Source: Bacillota bacterium
GTDB lineage: Bacteria > Bacillota > Clostridia > Lachnospirales > Lachnospiraceae
Assembly (NCBI GenBank): GCA_023415595.1
Contig: JAEZJW010000017.1
Coordinates: 1-36,897, forward strand
Direction of reading: 5' to 3'
Length of the DNA: 36,897 bases
In this document: positions 17,014 through 25,410 of the stretch, piece by piece
How the letters are laid out: every line of letters begins with the position of its first letter
Position numbering within the stretch: position 1 is the stretch's first letter
Notes under the pieces: generated by a model
What the model saw: the letters and a program-made list of their open reading frames with translations, nothing else
Told to the model about the DNA's origin: nothing
Database searches by the model: none
Made by a program: the position numbers and the translations under genes

Positions 17014-18735
17014 CTATTCATATCCGGCTCCCTCCATCGCAGATAATGCATGTGAGGTATATCTCTTCAGGATACCTTTTCGTGACGGTCTCGGAACGAT
17101 ACCCTCCCCGGATCGCTCTGCAAAGGCGAGCGCCACTTCCTCAGCGGATACCTCCCTCCCATCGATTCCAACGCAGTTCAGTCTTCTCTCCTCCACACTA
17201 TACTCGATGATGTCCCCTTCCCGTAAGTACGCAAGGGGGCCTCCGACGGCAGCTTCCGGTGAGATATGACCGATTGCAGCTCCCCTGGTAGCTCCGGAGA
17301 ATCTTCCGTCGGTAATCAGGGATACGGTGCCGTTCAAACGTTTATCGCGGACGATGGCCTCGGTTGTCATATACATCTCAGGCATTCCCGAGCCTCTGGG
17401 TCCTTCATAACGGATGACGAGGATATCCCCCGGATTGATCCTGCCCTTCACCACAGCCCGATGGGCTTCCTCCTCAGAATTGAACACCCTTGCAGGTCCC
17501 TTATGGCTATGGAGCTGCTTTACACAAGCAGAGTATTTGATTACAGCTCCCTCAGGCGCGATATTCCCCTTTAAAACTGCAATAGAACCAGTCTCGGAAG
17601 CCTTCTCCACCGGAAAGATGACATCCTCCCTGCGTAGTCCGTAATTAGCCAGATAACCTGTATTACGAGCAAAGAAATGATCCCGTTCCATGTCCTCCAG
17701 ATTCGCTCCCAAAGTCTTACCTGTTACGGTCAGGACATCAAGGTTCAGGTAATCCTTTAGTAACAACTGTATCATTGGTACTCCTCCGGCAAACCAGAAA
17801 GCTTCTGTTACATGCTTGCCGTTCGGCGTAATATTCCCCAAATGGGGTATCCTATGATTGATCTCATCCACCAACTCCGGTTCAATGGTGATTCCAAGCT
17901 CCCTGGCGATGGAGGGCAGGTGAATCAATGCGTTCGTGGAACCACCAATGGCGCTATGTACAACAAAGGCATTAATAAATGCCTCCTTCGTCATTATCCT
18001 GCCGGCCGTAATATTCTTCTCAGCCAGAAGAAGAGCCTTCCGTCCTGCTTCCCTGGCATACTGCAAGATATCACGCATCGTGGCGGGAGCCAGTGCAGAT
18101 CCCGGTAAAGCCATACCGAGAGCTTCCGCCATGCACTGCATCGTGCTGGCTGTTCCCAGGAAGGCACAGGCACCGCAGGAGGGACATCCGGTAATTTTAT
18201 AGTCCCTTACCTCTGTCTCTGTAATTTCCCCCACCCTTTTCTGCCGCAGGGAGATGTCACCGGAGAGATTGGAGGTAGTCATATAGGGTCCCGGTCTCAT
18301 ACTGCCTCCTGGGATGAAGATGGCCGGGATATTCAGCCTTGCGGCTGCCTTCAAATGAGCGGGAATCGATTTATCACAGGAGGAGGACAGGATCAGTCCA
18401 TCCCAGGGGATTGCCATGCTGTGAAGCTCAACCATATCACAGATCGCTTCCCTGGAGGCAAGAATATAATTCATTCCGTCATGGCCTTGGGCACAGCCGT
18501 CACAAAGATCCGTTACATGAAACTGTGCGGGAAAGCCTCCGCTTTCGAACACTCCGTACTTCGCCTGCTCTGTAAGCTGATTAAGATGGGTACTGCCCGG
18601 GTGACTGTCCCCATATACGTCTTCTATCAGAATCTGAGGCTTTGTAATATCCTTCTCATCCCATTTAGAGCCCAGCTGTAAGGCATCAAGCTGAGCCCAT
18701 AGGTTACGTTCCGGTATGCTTTTCTGCTTTATCAT
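17014..18735 (-). CDS. IlvD/Edd-family dehydratase, likely aldonic-acid dehydratase
   Basis: The 573-residue protein belongs to the Fe-S dehydratases. The probable cluster cysteines are C81 (CDGCAQGHDGM), C120 (SSSCDKSIP) and C190 (SCGACAFLGTASTM), and the catalytic Ser lies in DGRFSGATRG. The CDGCAQGHDG variant differs from the GPCNxH form of biosynthetic dihydroxyacid dehydratase and suits sugar-acid dehydratases such as YjhG/YagF or arabinonate dehydratase. With the aldolase it would take an aldonate to a 2-keto-3-deoxy acid and then to pyruvate plus an aldehyde. The start follows GGGAGG. The gap to the aldolase gene is 116 bp. Exact sugar acid unknown. Confidence 0.9.
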   Translation of the reverse strand: MIKQKSIPERNLWAQLDALQLGSKWDEKDITKPQILIEDVYGDSHPGSTHLNQLTEQAKYGVFESGGFPAQFHVTDLCDGCAQGHDGMNYILASREAICDMVELHSMAIPWDGLILSSSCDKSIPAHLKAAARLNIPAIFIPGGSMRPGPYMTTSNLSGDISLRQKRVGEITETEVRDYKITGCPSCGACAFLGTASTMQCMAEALGMALPGSALAPATMRDILQYAREAGRKALLLAEKNITAGRIMTKEAFINAFVVHSAIGGSTNALIHLPSIARELGITIEPELVDEINHRIPHLGNITPNGKHVTEAFWFAGGVPMIQLLLKDYLNLDVLTVTGKTLGANLEDMERDHFFARNTGYLANYGLRREDVIFPVEKASETGSIAVLKGNIAPEGAVIKYSACVKQLHSHKGPARVFNSEEEAHRAVVKGRINPGDILVIRYEGPRGSGMPEMYMTTEAIVRDKRLNGTVSLITDGRFSGATRGAAIGHISPEAAVGGPLAYLREGDIIEYSVEERRLNCVGIDGREVSAEEVALAFAERSGEGIVPRPSRKGILKRYTSHALSAMEGAGYE

Positions 18736-18850
18736 ATCCGTAATCCTCCCTCTATCTATAGATCAATGAATGTAATTACTTAAATTCCAGATCAATTTAG
18801 TCGCCAGATTACAATGTATGTTCCATTTTCTATGGCATTTGTCCTAATAG

Positions 18851-18859
18851 AGTATATCA
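18851..18859 (-). promoter_or_regulatory. Extended -10 promoter for the sugar-acid/ABC operon
   Basis: On the minus strand TGATATACT is an extended -10 box about 115 bp before the dehydratase start and just beyond the terminator-like hairpin of the EAL gene. A good -35 was not found. Confidence 0.45.
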
Positions 18860-18879
18860 TAAGTGGTCCTGTAAATACA

Positions 18880-18972
18880 GTAATTAAAACAACAGCCCTC
18901 ATGAAGAGGATAAAACCGTAACCTGTCTGTATGCCAAGTTGCCGATCCTATCCTGATTGTAATGAGGGCTGT
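18880..18972 (-). terminator. Long terminator-like hairpin after the EAL gene
   Basis: Perfect 11-bp arms (18892-18902 and 18962-18972) are followed on the minus strand by TTGTTTTAATTA. The 59-nt interior can form a further short stem (AGGATA with TATCCT). It starts 16 bp after the EAL stop. The large structured loop is unusual for a plain terminator, so a small processed RNA is an alternative. Confidence 0.55.
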
Positions 18973-18987
18973 GGTATTTCATACTGT

Positions 18988-20679
18988 TTATTCGCATGCC
19001 TTACTCTTCGGTGAAAAGCCAACCAGCTTCTCAGGAGGCAATGGTTTACTGAAATAATATCCTTGTACATAATCACAGTTGATTGCTTTGATGAGCTCAT
19101 GCTGCTCCTCATGCTCAACTCCCTCCGCAATCACTTCTATCCCAAAGCTGTGTGCGGCCTTAATGATTGCTTCGATAAGAATAATATTACTCTTAATCTC
19201 ATCAATGAATTGTTTATCAATCTTAATATAGTCAAAATGGAAAAACAATTCAGATATGTATTTCAGGGAATTATGACCCGTCCCGTAATCATCCAGGGAT
19301 ACCTTGATTCCTGCCTTTCTGATTTCCTGCAGGACACCGAATAAGGTGGCTTCGTCCTCAATGATGGTTCTTTCCGTCAGCTCAAATTCCAGAAGACCGG
19401 GGTCAATCTGATGTTCTTCAATACATTCCTTCGTAAATTCAAGAATTGCTGTATCCTTCAGATCTCTTGAGGACAGATTGATTGCAATCGTGGTATTGAC
19501 TCCATCCCTCTGCCATTCCTTAAGCTGCATAATTGCATGCTCTATCACCCATCTGGTAATCTGGCTGATGAATTCCGCATCCTCCGCAATCTTAATCACA
19601 TCGGAAATAGGAATATTCCTGTATGTGTTGTCATTCCAGCGGAGCAATGCTTCTACGCCTGCCATTTCCTGATTCTTAAGGTTTACCTTCGGCTGATACA
19701 CCAGCATAAAGTTGTCATTCTGTACTGCCCTGTACAGGGAAATCAAGGTCTTATAGAACTCACTGCTTTCCCTGGCAAATTTCTCATCGTATGCCATCAG
19801 TTCATGATGTGATTTTGTGGCCTGATCAAGGGCCTTTACTAACTTTTCAAAGATTTCCTCTGTTTCGGTTGCATGAAGTGGAATACTGACCAGACCACCC
19901 CTGGTAATGATAGCTACAGGAAGATCCTCAACATAGACCGGCTGCTTCATCTTCCCTGAAAAGTCCTTCGCAAGAGTATAAGCCTCCTTATATTCCGTGT
20001 CCTGCAGGAAAATAATAAATTGATTGGGCGGAACAAAGTAGAGCATACCCTTCGGGAAAGATGCTTCTGCTTCGGAAAGCAGCTTTAGCTGTGCTTTATA
20101 CCCTATTTCAAAGCTGACATAGCGGTTCACCATATCCATATTTGTAAATTCAAAAAGCAGGATGGTACATGAGGATTGTCCATGTTCCTTCCGATAATCC
20201 TCAAAATCCATATTAAATTTATTCAGATTAGGCCGCCCGGTAAAGGCGTCCTCATATGCTTTTTTCTTCTCCTGATCGTTAATCCTCCGGATATATTCTG
20301 TCAGCAGTCCTAAAACGAAAACAATAACAAAGAAGATAATGATCCTGATGATCCAGGAATAGGATTCTATTCCTTTCGAGCCAGGACTCTGCATCAAAGG
20401 CCCGAGAATCATTCCGGATACCAGCGAGCTGAATATACCGCCCTTCACCCCGAATAGAAACACAGAGATAATGATTGGAACATACATCAGATGAGCAAGG
20501 GTACTCGGAGTACCGCCTGTGATATAGACCAGAAATCCATTCAGTGCTATCAGCATAAGGATTAATGCCCACCTAAGATAACGGACTCTGGAAGGATTAT
20601 TTTTACTGCCTGTTAATCCTAATAAAATACCGTCTATTCTTTTTAACAATCCATCACTTTTTATGTGCTTCATATTCAA
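18988..20679 (-). CDS. Membrane-bound EAL phosphodiesterase with degenerate GGDEF domain
   Basis: The 563-residue protein has about four TM helices (36-54, 62-77, 80-98, 108-128), a GGDEF-like domain (~142-300) and an EAL domain (~312-560). The GGDEF domain keeps the DAFTGRPNLNKF opening but has PPNQF (217-221) in place of GGDEF, so it cannot make c-di-GMP. The EAL domain is intact: E343 in EALLRW, the ELTE and DDYGTG motifs, the IKID lysine, EGVE and QGYYFSKP. It should hydrolyse c-di-GMP to pGpG. The probable start is TTG 20679, seven bases after AAAGGA; an ATG at 20673 is the alternative. It is the last gene of a three-gene signalling operon, 16 bp after the HD-GYP regulator. Confidence 0.92.
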   Translation of the reverse strand: MNMKHIKSDGLLKRIDGILLGLTGSKNNPSRVRYLRWALILMLIALNGFLVYITGGTPSTLAHLMYVPIIISVFLFGVKGGIFSSLVSGMILGPLMQSPGSKGIESYSWIIRIIIFFVIVFVLGLLTEYIRRINDQEKKKAYEDAFTGRPNLNKFNMDFEDYRKEHGQSSCTILLFEFTNMDMVNRYVSFEIGYKAQLKLLSEAEASFPKGMLYFVPPNQFIIFLQDTEYKEAYTLAKDFSGKMKQPVYVEDLPVAIITRGGLVSIPLHATETEEIFEKLVKALDQATKSHHELMAYDEKFARESSEFYKTLISLYRAVQNDNFMLVYQPKVNLKNQEMAGVEALLRWNDNTYRNIPISDVIKIAEDAEFISQITRWVIEHAIMQLKEWQRDGVNTTIAINLSSRDLKDTAILEFTKECIEEHQIDPGLLEFELTERTIIEDEATLFGVLQEIRKAGIKVSLDDYGTGHNSLKYISELFFHFDYIKIDKQFIDEIKSNIILIEAIIKAAHSFGIEVIAEGVEHEEQHELIKAINCDYVQGYYFSKPLPPEKLVGFSPKSKACE

Positions 20680-20695
20680 GATACCATCCTTTGTA

Positions 20696-21763
20696 TCAAT
20701 TGAAGATCTTCTCAGTTACTCCGTTATCGATCAGTTCAAATAAAGCATCAACTACCTCTTTATCCAGGCAGCCGTTTTTCACATCCTCAGATAAGATCTC
20801 CCTGACCTTATTCATGGGCAGCCGCTCACGGTAGGGTCTGTCAGAATACAATGCATCAAAGATATCTGCTACACATAGGATTCTGGTCTCCATCGTAATT
20901 GCTTCACCGGAAAGTGCATCAGGATAACCGGTTCCATTCAGCTTCTCATGATGGTTCCTGACAGGTATCAGACAGTTCTTTAACGAATCCAGAGGTCTGA
21001 TGATCGTCTCCCCAATCTCGGAATGCTTCTTGATTACTTCAAACTCTTCCCAGGTCAGCTTCCCCGGTTTATTCAGGATGCTTTCCGGTACACCTACCTT
21101 CCCGATATCATGGATCAGTCCCGCAATCTCCAGATAATCCAGCTTCTCGGAATCAATTCCGAGCCGTTCCCCAAGCATTCTGCTGATAGTTCCGACTCTT
21201 CTCGTATGTCCGTCCGTGTAGCTGTCCTTTGCTTCTATGACATTGGCCAACGTAATCACCAAATTCTTGGTACTCTCTGTTTCCTTCGTATAATCGTGTT
21301 TCAGAAGCTCATATAGTCTGACAATCTCTCTGTTGGAATTCTCCAGTTTTTGATATTTATCCTTAAGCTCGTCCTCCAGCTCCTTCTTCTCCAATCCGTT
21401 CTTTACAACCTTGATCAGATCATTATTATTCCAGGGTTTCTCCAGATAATAATATAAACCGATCTCATTGATGCTCCGTATCGCATTCTCTTTATCCGCA
21501 TAGCCTGTCAATAGGATCGTTACTGTCCCGGGACATTTTTCCCTTACCTTCTTGAGAAATTCCAAGCCGTTCATCTTAGGCATCATAAAGTCGGAAATGA
21601 TCAGATCCACCTTCTGGTTCTCCAGCTCATCACAGGTCAGAGCCTGCTCCACATCATTGTAGGTAATGACCTTCTCCTTCAGCATCAGCTGAAACATCGT
21701 GGATAAGGTTGTCGTAATCATTCTCTCATCATCAACCACCATTATTGTTCTGTTCAATCTCAT
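20696..21763 (-). CDS. Response regulator with HD-GYP c-di-GMP phosphodiesterase output
   Basis: The 355-residue protein has a receiver domain (1-120) with acidic residues D11 and D12, phospho-acceptor D58 in SDFMMPKMNG, the switch T87 and K109. A coiled linker (125-160) follows, then an HD-GYP domain with H186, HD 218-219, H247, HH 271-272 and the GTGYP motif (277-281). All expected metal and c-di-GMP residues are present, so it should be active. Phosphorylation by the kinase encoded 28 bp upstream probably controls it. The start follows GAGGAG. Confidence 0.94.
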   Translation of the reverse strand: MRLNRTIMVVDDERMITTTLSTMFQLMLKEKVITYNDVEQALTCDELENQKVDLIISDFMMPKMNGLEFLKKVREKCPGTVTILLTGYADKENAIRSINEIGLYYYLEKPWNNNDLIKVVKNGLEKKELEDELKDKYQKLENSNREIVRLYELLKHDYTKETESTKNLVITLANVIEAKDSYTDGHTRRVGTISRMLGERLGIDSEKLDYLEIAGLIHDIGKVGVPESILNKPGKLTWEEFEVIKKHSEIGETIIRPLDSLKNCLIPVRNHHEKLNGTGYPDALSGEAITMETRILCVADIFDALYSDRPYRERLPMNKVREILSEDVKNGCLDKEVVDALFELIDNGVTEKIFN

Positions 21764-21791
21764 ACTCTCCTCAATTACCTTCTAGTCATTC

Positions 21792-23381
21792 TCAAGTTCT
21801 ATCATTATATATCGGTATCCTGATGATAAATTCTGTCCCTTTGCCTGGTTCACTCACTACCAGAATCTCTCCTTTATGGTTTTGGATGATGTTATAGCTG
21901 ATGTATAACCCTAAACCTAAGCCGACTCCCACACCCTTGGTCGTAAAACCGGGATCAAAGATCCTCGGAAGATCCTCTTTCGCTATTCCGGAGCCCGTAT
22001 CCTTTATCGAAATATAAAGATATCCTTCCTGTTCATAGGTGCGCAGGAAGAGTTCTCCTTCTCCCTCTATGGCCTGGGATGCATTCACAATGATATTCAT
22101 CACGACCTGATTTAACTGACCGGGATAGCATTTCACCAAAGGCAGCTCCCCGTACTCTTCATGTACGGTTATTCTTCTCTTCAGCAAATTATTTGTAAGT
22201 ACCAGTACACTACGGATGCCCTCATTGATATCCGCCTCCTGGAACTCCGCCTGGTCGAGCCTTGAGAAGCTTTTCAGGCTTCGGATGATTTCTATGATTC
22301 TGCCACAGGCCATCAGATTGATCTTATTTACCTCAATCATCTGGTTTAATAAGGTAGAAAACTCTTCGTCAGATTGAATACTGCTGCAGCCCGTCAGTTG
22401 GTTCAGCAGCATTTCTTCCATCTGTGCATTGCTGTTGATTGCTCCGATCGGTGTATTAATCTCATGGGTGATTGCTGCGGTCAGCAAACCTACCGATGCC
22501 ATCTTTTCACTTTGAATCAGCTGGGCTTGCTGCTTCTGTATCTGCAGCTTCGATTCAAGCAACTCACTATTTTGTGCTTCTAATTCTGCGTTCTGGTTTT
22601 CCAAAACCTCTTTCTGGTTTTCAAGGATCTCATTGTATCCACTGAGCTTCTTCATGATCCGGTTTGTTGAATCAGCGAGGGATTCGATCTCTCTGAGGGG
22701 TTTCTTTAATATGATTTCAGTACTGACCGCGGTTTCCTGATCCCCTTCAGCCAATGCTTTCACTTTCATTTCCAGTTTATTGATCGGGTTGATCGCATGC
22801 CGGATCAGGAAAATTCCGAGAACTTTTGTTATGAATAAGGCCACCAGACTGAGAATAGTGATTACAAATATAATGATGATGAGTATTCCGATCAAAAACT
22901 CCGGGTTAACTCTTACGATTATTTTTCCTGCCAGTGTACCGTTGGACTCATAGATTAACCGGACCGCCTTCGTATCCTCGTAAAAGTTAACGATATGCTC
23001 ATCCGTTAGGTTCTCATTGGTATAAACGACCTCTCCGCCCGCCTCTATCGTAATATTAATATAGTTAAAATCCCTGTTATAAGGAATGAATTCATTGATT
23101 ACCGTGTTCTCATTCATTCTGTCGATCCATTCCTGGGTACGTGGATCGGACTTATCGATATCAGAGAGATAACTGACTCCCAGAGCCCAGTATGCTTTTC
23201 TGGAATTGATGTCTTTCTCGACCGCATCTGCTACCTTTTCGGCTTGAAATCCGGCATATATCCTGGATAAACTCAGACACATGACGATGAAAATTCCGCT
23301 TAAGAAAAGTACCGTAATAAATGACGTCAAAAACATCGCCCTCTTAATTCTCTTCTTAAGGGTTCTTCGATTCCTCTTCAT
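21792..23381 (-). CDS. Membrane sensor histidine kinase
   Basis: The 529-residue kinase has TM1 (16-38), an extracytoplasmic sensor domain (~40-160), TM2 (163-186), a HAMP region (187-245), a Gln/Asn/Glu-rich coiled coil (248-292), a DHp helix with phospho-acceptor H306 (THEINTPIG), and a catalytic domain with N (NIIVNASQA), G1 (DTGSGI), F and G2 (GVGLGLGL) boxes. It is the first gene of the operon and the natural partner of the HD-GYP regulator. The signal is unknown. The sensor domain has no Cys pair or haem motif and looks like a dCache/PAS-like sensor by size only. Confidence 0.93.
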   Translation of the reverse strand: MKRNRRTLKKRIKRAMFLTSFITVLFLSGIFIVMCLSLSRIYAGFQAEKVADAVEKDINSRKAYWALGVSYLSDIDKSDPRTQEWIDRMNENTVINEFIPYNRDFNYINITIEAGGEVVYTNENLTDEHIVNFYEDTKAVRLIYESNGTLAGKIIVRVNPEFLIGILIIIIFVITILSLVALFITKVLGIFLIRHAINPINKLEMKVKALAEGDQETAVSTEIILKKPLREIESLADSTNRIMKKLSGYNEILENQKEVLENQNAELEAQNSELLESKLQIQKQQAQLIQSEKMASVGLLTAAITHEINTPIGAINSNAQMEEMLLNQLTGCSSIQSDEEFSTLLNQMIEVNKINLMACGRIIEIIRSLKSFSRLDQAEFQEADINEGIRSVLVLTNNLLKRRITVHEEYGELPLVKCYPGQLNQVVMNIIVNASQAIEGEGELFLRTYEQEGYLYISIKDTGSGIAKEDLPRIFDPGFTTKGVGVGLGLGLYISYNIIQNHKGEILVVSEPGKGTEFIIRIPIYNDRT

Positions 23382-23424
23382 TTCCTATGAATCCCCTACT
23401 TTCGACAAGTCTTACTCTTATTCT

Positions 23425-23453
23425 ACTATAAAACACTTAATTAATATAGTAAA
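23425..23453 (-). promoter_or_regulatory. Predicted promoter of the kinase/HD-GYP/EAL operon
   Basis: On the minus strand TTTACT (23448-23453), a 17-bp spacer and TATAGT (23425-23430) lie about 45 bp before the kinase start. Confidence 0.5.
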
Positions 23454-23509
23454 ATTTTTGTAATTTTTATGGAAAATATTGCATCGGACTTCTGCATTAA
23501 CTAATACAC

Positions 23510-23537
23510 TCATAATCATCCATTCCCTACATACAAT
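23510..23537 (+). promoter_or_regulatory. Candidate sigma-E (mother-cell) promoter of the P-loop protein gene
   Basis: CATACAAT (23530-23537) is an exact match to the Bacillus sigma-E -10 consensus CATACAHT. TCATAAT (23510-23516) matches six of seven positions of the -35 KMATATT. The spacer is 13 bp, one shorter than usual. The start codon is 30 bp on, after AAGGAGGA. Confidence 0.5.
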
Positions 23538-23567
23538 GATGGTAGAAATAGAAGGAGGAATTCAACC

Positions 23568-24632
23568 ATGTCCAGCCAGAAGGAAATACGATATTTTTTG
23601 GGCAGTAATACAAAAAAAGGCTTTATTCCCCTGTTTGAGCAGCTTAGGGAACCCTCGACCGGCAGAAGAATGTACATATTGAAAGGAGGTCCCGGCAGTG
23701 GGAAAAGCTCTCTGATGAAGCGAATCGGAGCAGTCCTGGAGGCGCACGGACATCGTTTGGAATACTTTCCCTGTGCTTCTGATCCGGATTCTCTGGATGC
23801 GCTTCTGGATTATGATGCCCGGGTCAGCATCGTGGACGGAACCGCACCACACACCATGGATCCTAAATATCCCGGTGCCTATGATGTCATTATCAACCTG
23901 GGAGAAGCCTGGGATCAGAAAAAACTGATGATGAATAAACCAAAGATTATGGAGCTTACCGATATCATATCCGGATACCATTCCATGGCTGGCTATTGTA
24001 TCACTGCTGCTACTACCTTACTCGAAACCAACCGGTCCATATCCAACTTATATATTAATCGTGATGCAATCCGGGATGCGATTAACCTGCTTACAGGGGA
24101 GCTATCGCTAGGGAATAGGGGGGAGGAACATAAGCGTTTACTGAGTGCAGTTTCCGTAGGAAGAGTTGTGTTTTTCGATACAACCTTAAAAGCACTTTGC
24201 CCGAAGCTCTATGTAATTCCGGATGATTGGGGCGCTGCTGCAGGCATTCTATTAGAGGAACTCCATGAATATGCCCTTTCCGCGAAGCTGGAGGTCTACA
24301 CCTGTTACTGTTCCATCGACAGCCCCTATAAGATAGACCATCTGCTCTTCCCATCTTTAGGGATAGGGATCACCACCTCAAATTCCTTCCATGCTGCAGA
24401 GTGTACCTCCGGCATTTCCTTCGACAGCCTGATGCTGCCCATCCCGGAAGCTGATGCGGCTATCCTGGCGGGTAATCTGGAAACAGCCAGGAACCTGATA
24501 AACAGTGCCGGCAGTAATGTGGAGAAGGCGAAAAAGCTTCATGATGAGCTGGAAGCCTTCTATATCTCTTCGATGGACTTTGCGAAGGTGGACGCAACTT
24601 ACGAAGAGCTACTTAAGGAAATTCTTGAATAA
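23568..24632 (+). CDS. PRK06851-like tandem P-loop protein, second P-loop degenerate
   Basis: The 354-residue protein is built of two homologous halves. The first has an intact Walker A (GGPGSGKSS, 40-48) followed by an HRLEYFPCASDPDSLDALL segment. The second (from about 188) repeats the layout: a YVI strand, a helix with LLEELHEYAL, LEVYTCYCSIDSPYKIDHLLFP and a TSNSFH end. Where the second Walker A should be, it reads PDDWGAAAG, with no Lys and no Ser/Thr. So one nucleotide site is probably active and one is dead. Proteins of this type occur widely in spore-forming Firmicutes and have no settled function. The likely sigma-E promoter suggests a sporulation role. It stands alone. Confidence 0.85.
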   Translation: MSSQKEIRYFLGSNTKKGFIPLFEQLREPSTGRRMYILKGGPGSGKSSLMKRIGAVLEAHGHRLEYFPCASDPDSLDALLDYDARVSIVDGTAPHTMDPKYPGAYDVIINLGEAWDQKKLMMNKPKIMELTDIISGYHSMAGYCITAATTLLETNRSISNLYINRDAIRDAINLLTGELSLGNRGEEHKRLLSAVSVGRVVFFDTTLKALCPKLYVIPDDWGAAAGILLEELHEYALSAKLEVYTCYCSIDSPYKIDHLLFPSLGIGITTSNSFHAAECTSGISFDSLMLPIPEADAAILAGNLETARNLINSAGSNVEKAKKLHDELEAFYISSMDFAKVDATYEELLKEILE

Positions 24633-24679
24633 TACAACTCCGGTAAATAAAGGAGTTCTTAATGTGTAAAGAATAGCCC

Positions 24680-24721
24680 AGGAATGACGCTTGTGGTTTT
24701 ACACCAGCAAACGTCATTCCT
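24680..24721. terminator. Hairpin between the convergent P-loop and udk genes
   Basis: Perfect 10-bp arms (24680-24689 and 24712-24721) enclose a loop with a short inner stem (TGGT/ACCA). Neither side has a real T tract, so termination may be weak or depend on another factor. Confidence 0.5.
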
Positions 24722-24737
24722 AGGCACAAAGACTACT

Positions 24738-25358
24738 TTATTCCTCCGCTAATATCGCTTTAATCCGATGAATCAGCATGTCAATCGCGACATCGTTCAA
24801 ACCACCCCTCGGAATAATCAGATCCGCATACTTTTTATATGGTTCTACAAATTGCTCATGCATCGGCTTTACCGTATTCGTATACTGCACTATCACGGAT
24901 TCCAGGCTCCTGCCCCTTTCATTCACATCCCTGATGATACGGCGGATCAGTCTCTCATCCGCATCCGTATCGACGAATACCTTAATATCCATCAGGTCCC
25001 TAAGCCCTGCGTTTTCATAGATCATAAAGCCTTCCACGATGATTACCTTAGCCGGATTCACCCTTACTGTCTCAGGAAGCCGGTTATGGATTACATAGGA
25101 GTAGACAGGTCTCTCAATTGGCATTGACTGCTTCAGTTGTTTGATATCGTTAATAAAACGGTCCGTATCAAAGGCATTTGGATGATCATAATTTAATTGT
25201 GCTCTTTCCGTTAACGGTAACTCATCATGTGGCAGATAGTAAAAATCATGGCTTAATAATTCCACGCTATCCTTAAATTCTTCTTTGATCCGATTAGCAA
25301 CTGTCGTCTTACCGGAAGCAGATCCCCCGGAAACTCCAATCACAATGACATTCTTCAT
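24738..25358 (-). CDS. udk: Uridine kinase-family protein
   Basis: The 206-residue P-loop kinase has Walker A GGSASGKTT (11-19), SHDFYY (36-41) as the nucleoside-site start, the YDHPNAFD signature and the lid Arg run (RLIRRIIRDVNERGR). It phosphorylates uridine or cytidine in pyrimidine salvage; family paralogues with other substrates exist. It follows the SGNH esterase gene by 52 bp on the same strand and may be co-transcribed, although no functional link is obvious. The start follows GGAGG. Confidence 0.92.
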   Translation of the reverse strand: MKNVIVIGVSGGSASGKTTVANRIKEEFKDSVELLSHDFYYLPHDELPLTERAQLNYDHPNAFDTDRFINDIKQLKQSMPIERPVYSYVIHNRLPETVRVNPAKVIIVEGFMIYENAGLRDLMDIKVFVDTDADERLIRRIIRDVNERGRSLESVIVQYTNTVKPMHEQFVEPYKKYADLIIPRGGLNDVAIDMLIHRIKAILAEE

Positions 25359-25410
25359 AAGTCTACCTCCGCGTGCGTATATTTGAGTGGGCCTTTGACC
25401 CTTATCCGGT

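Noticed and set aside
18736..18987. c-di-GMP riboswitch sought near the c-di-GMP operon
   Set aside because: The conserved GEMM segments are absent; only a terminator-like hairpin and a promoter element were found.
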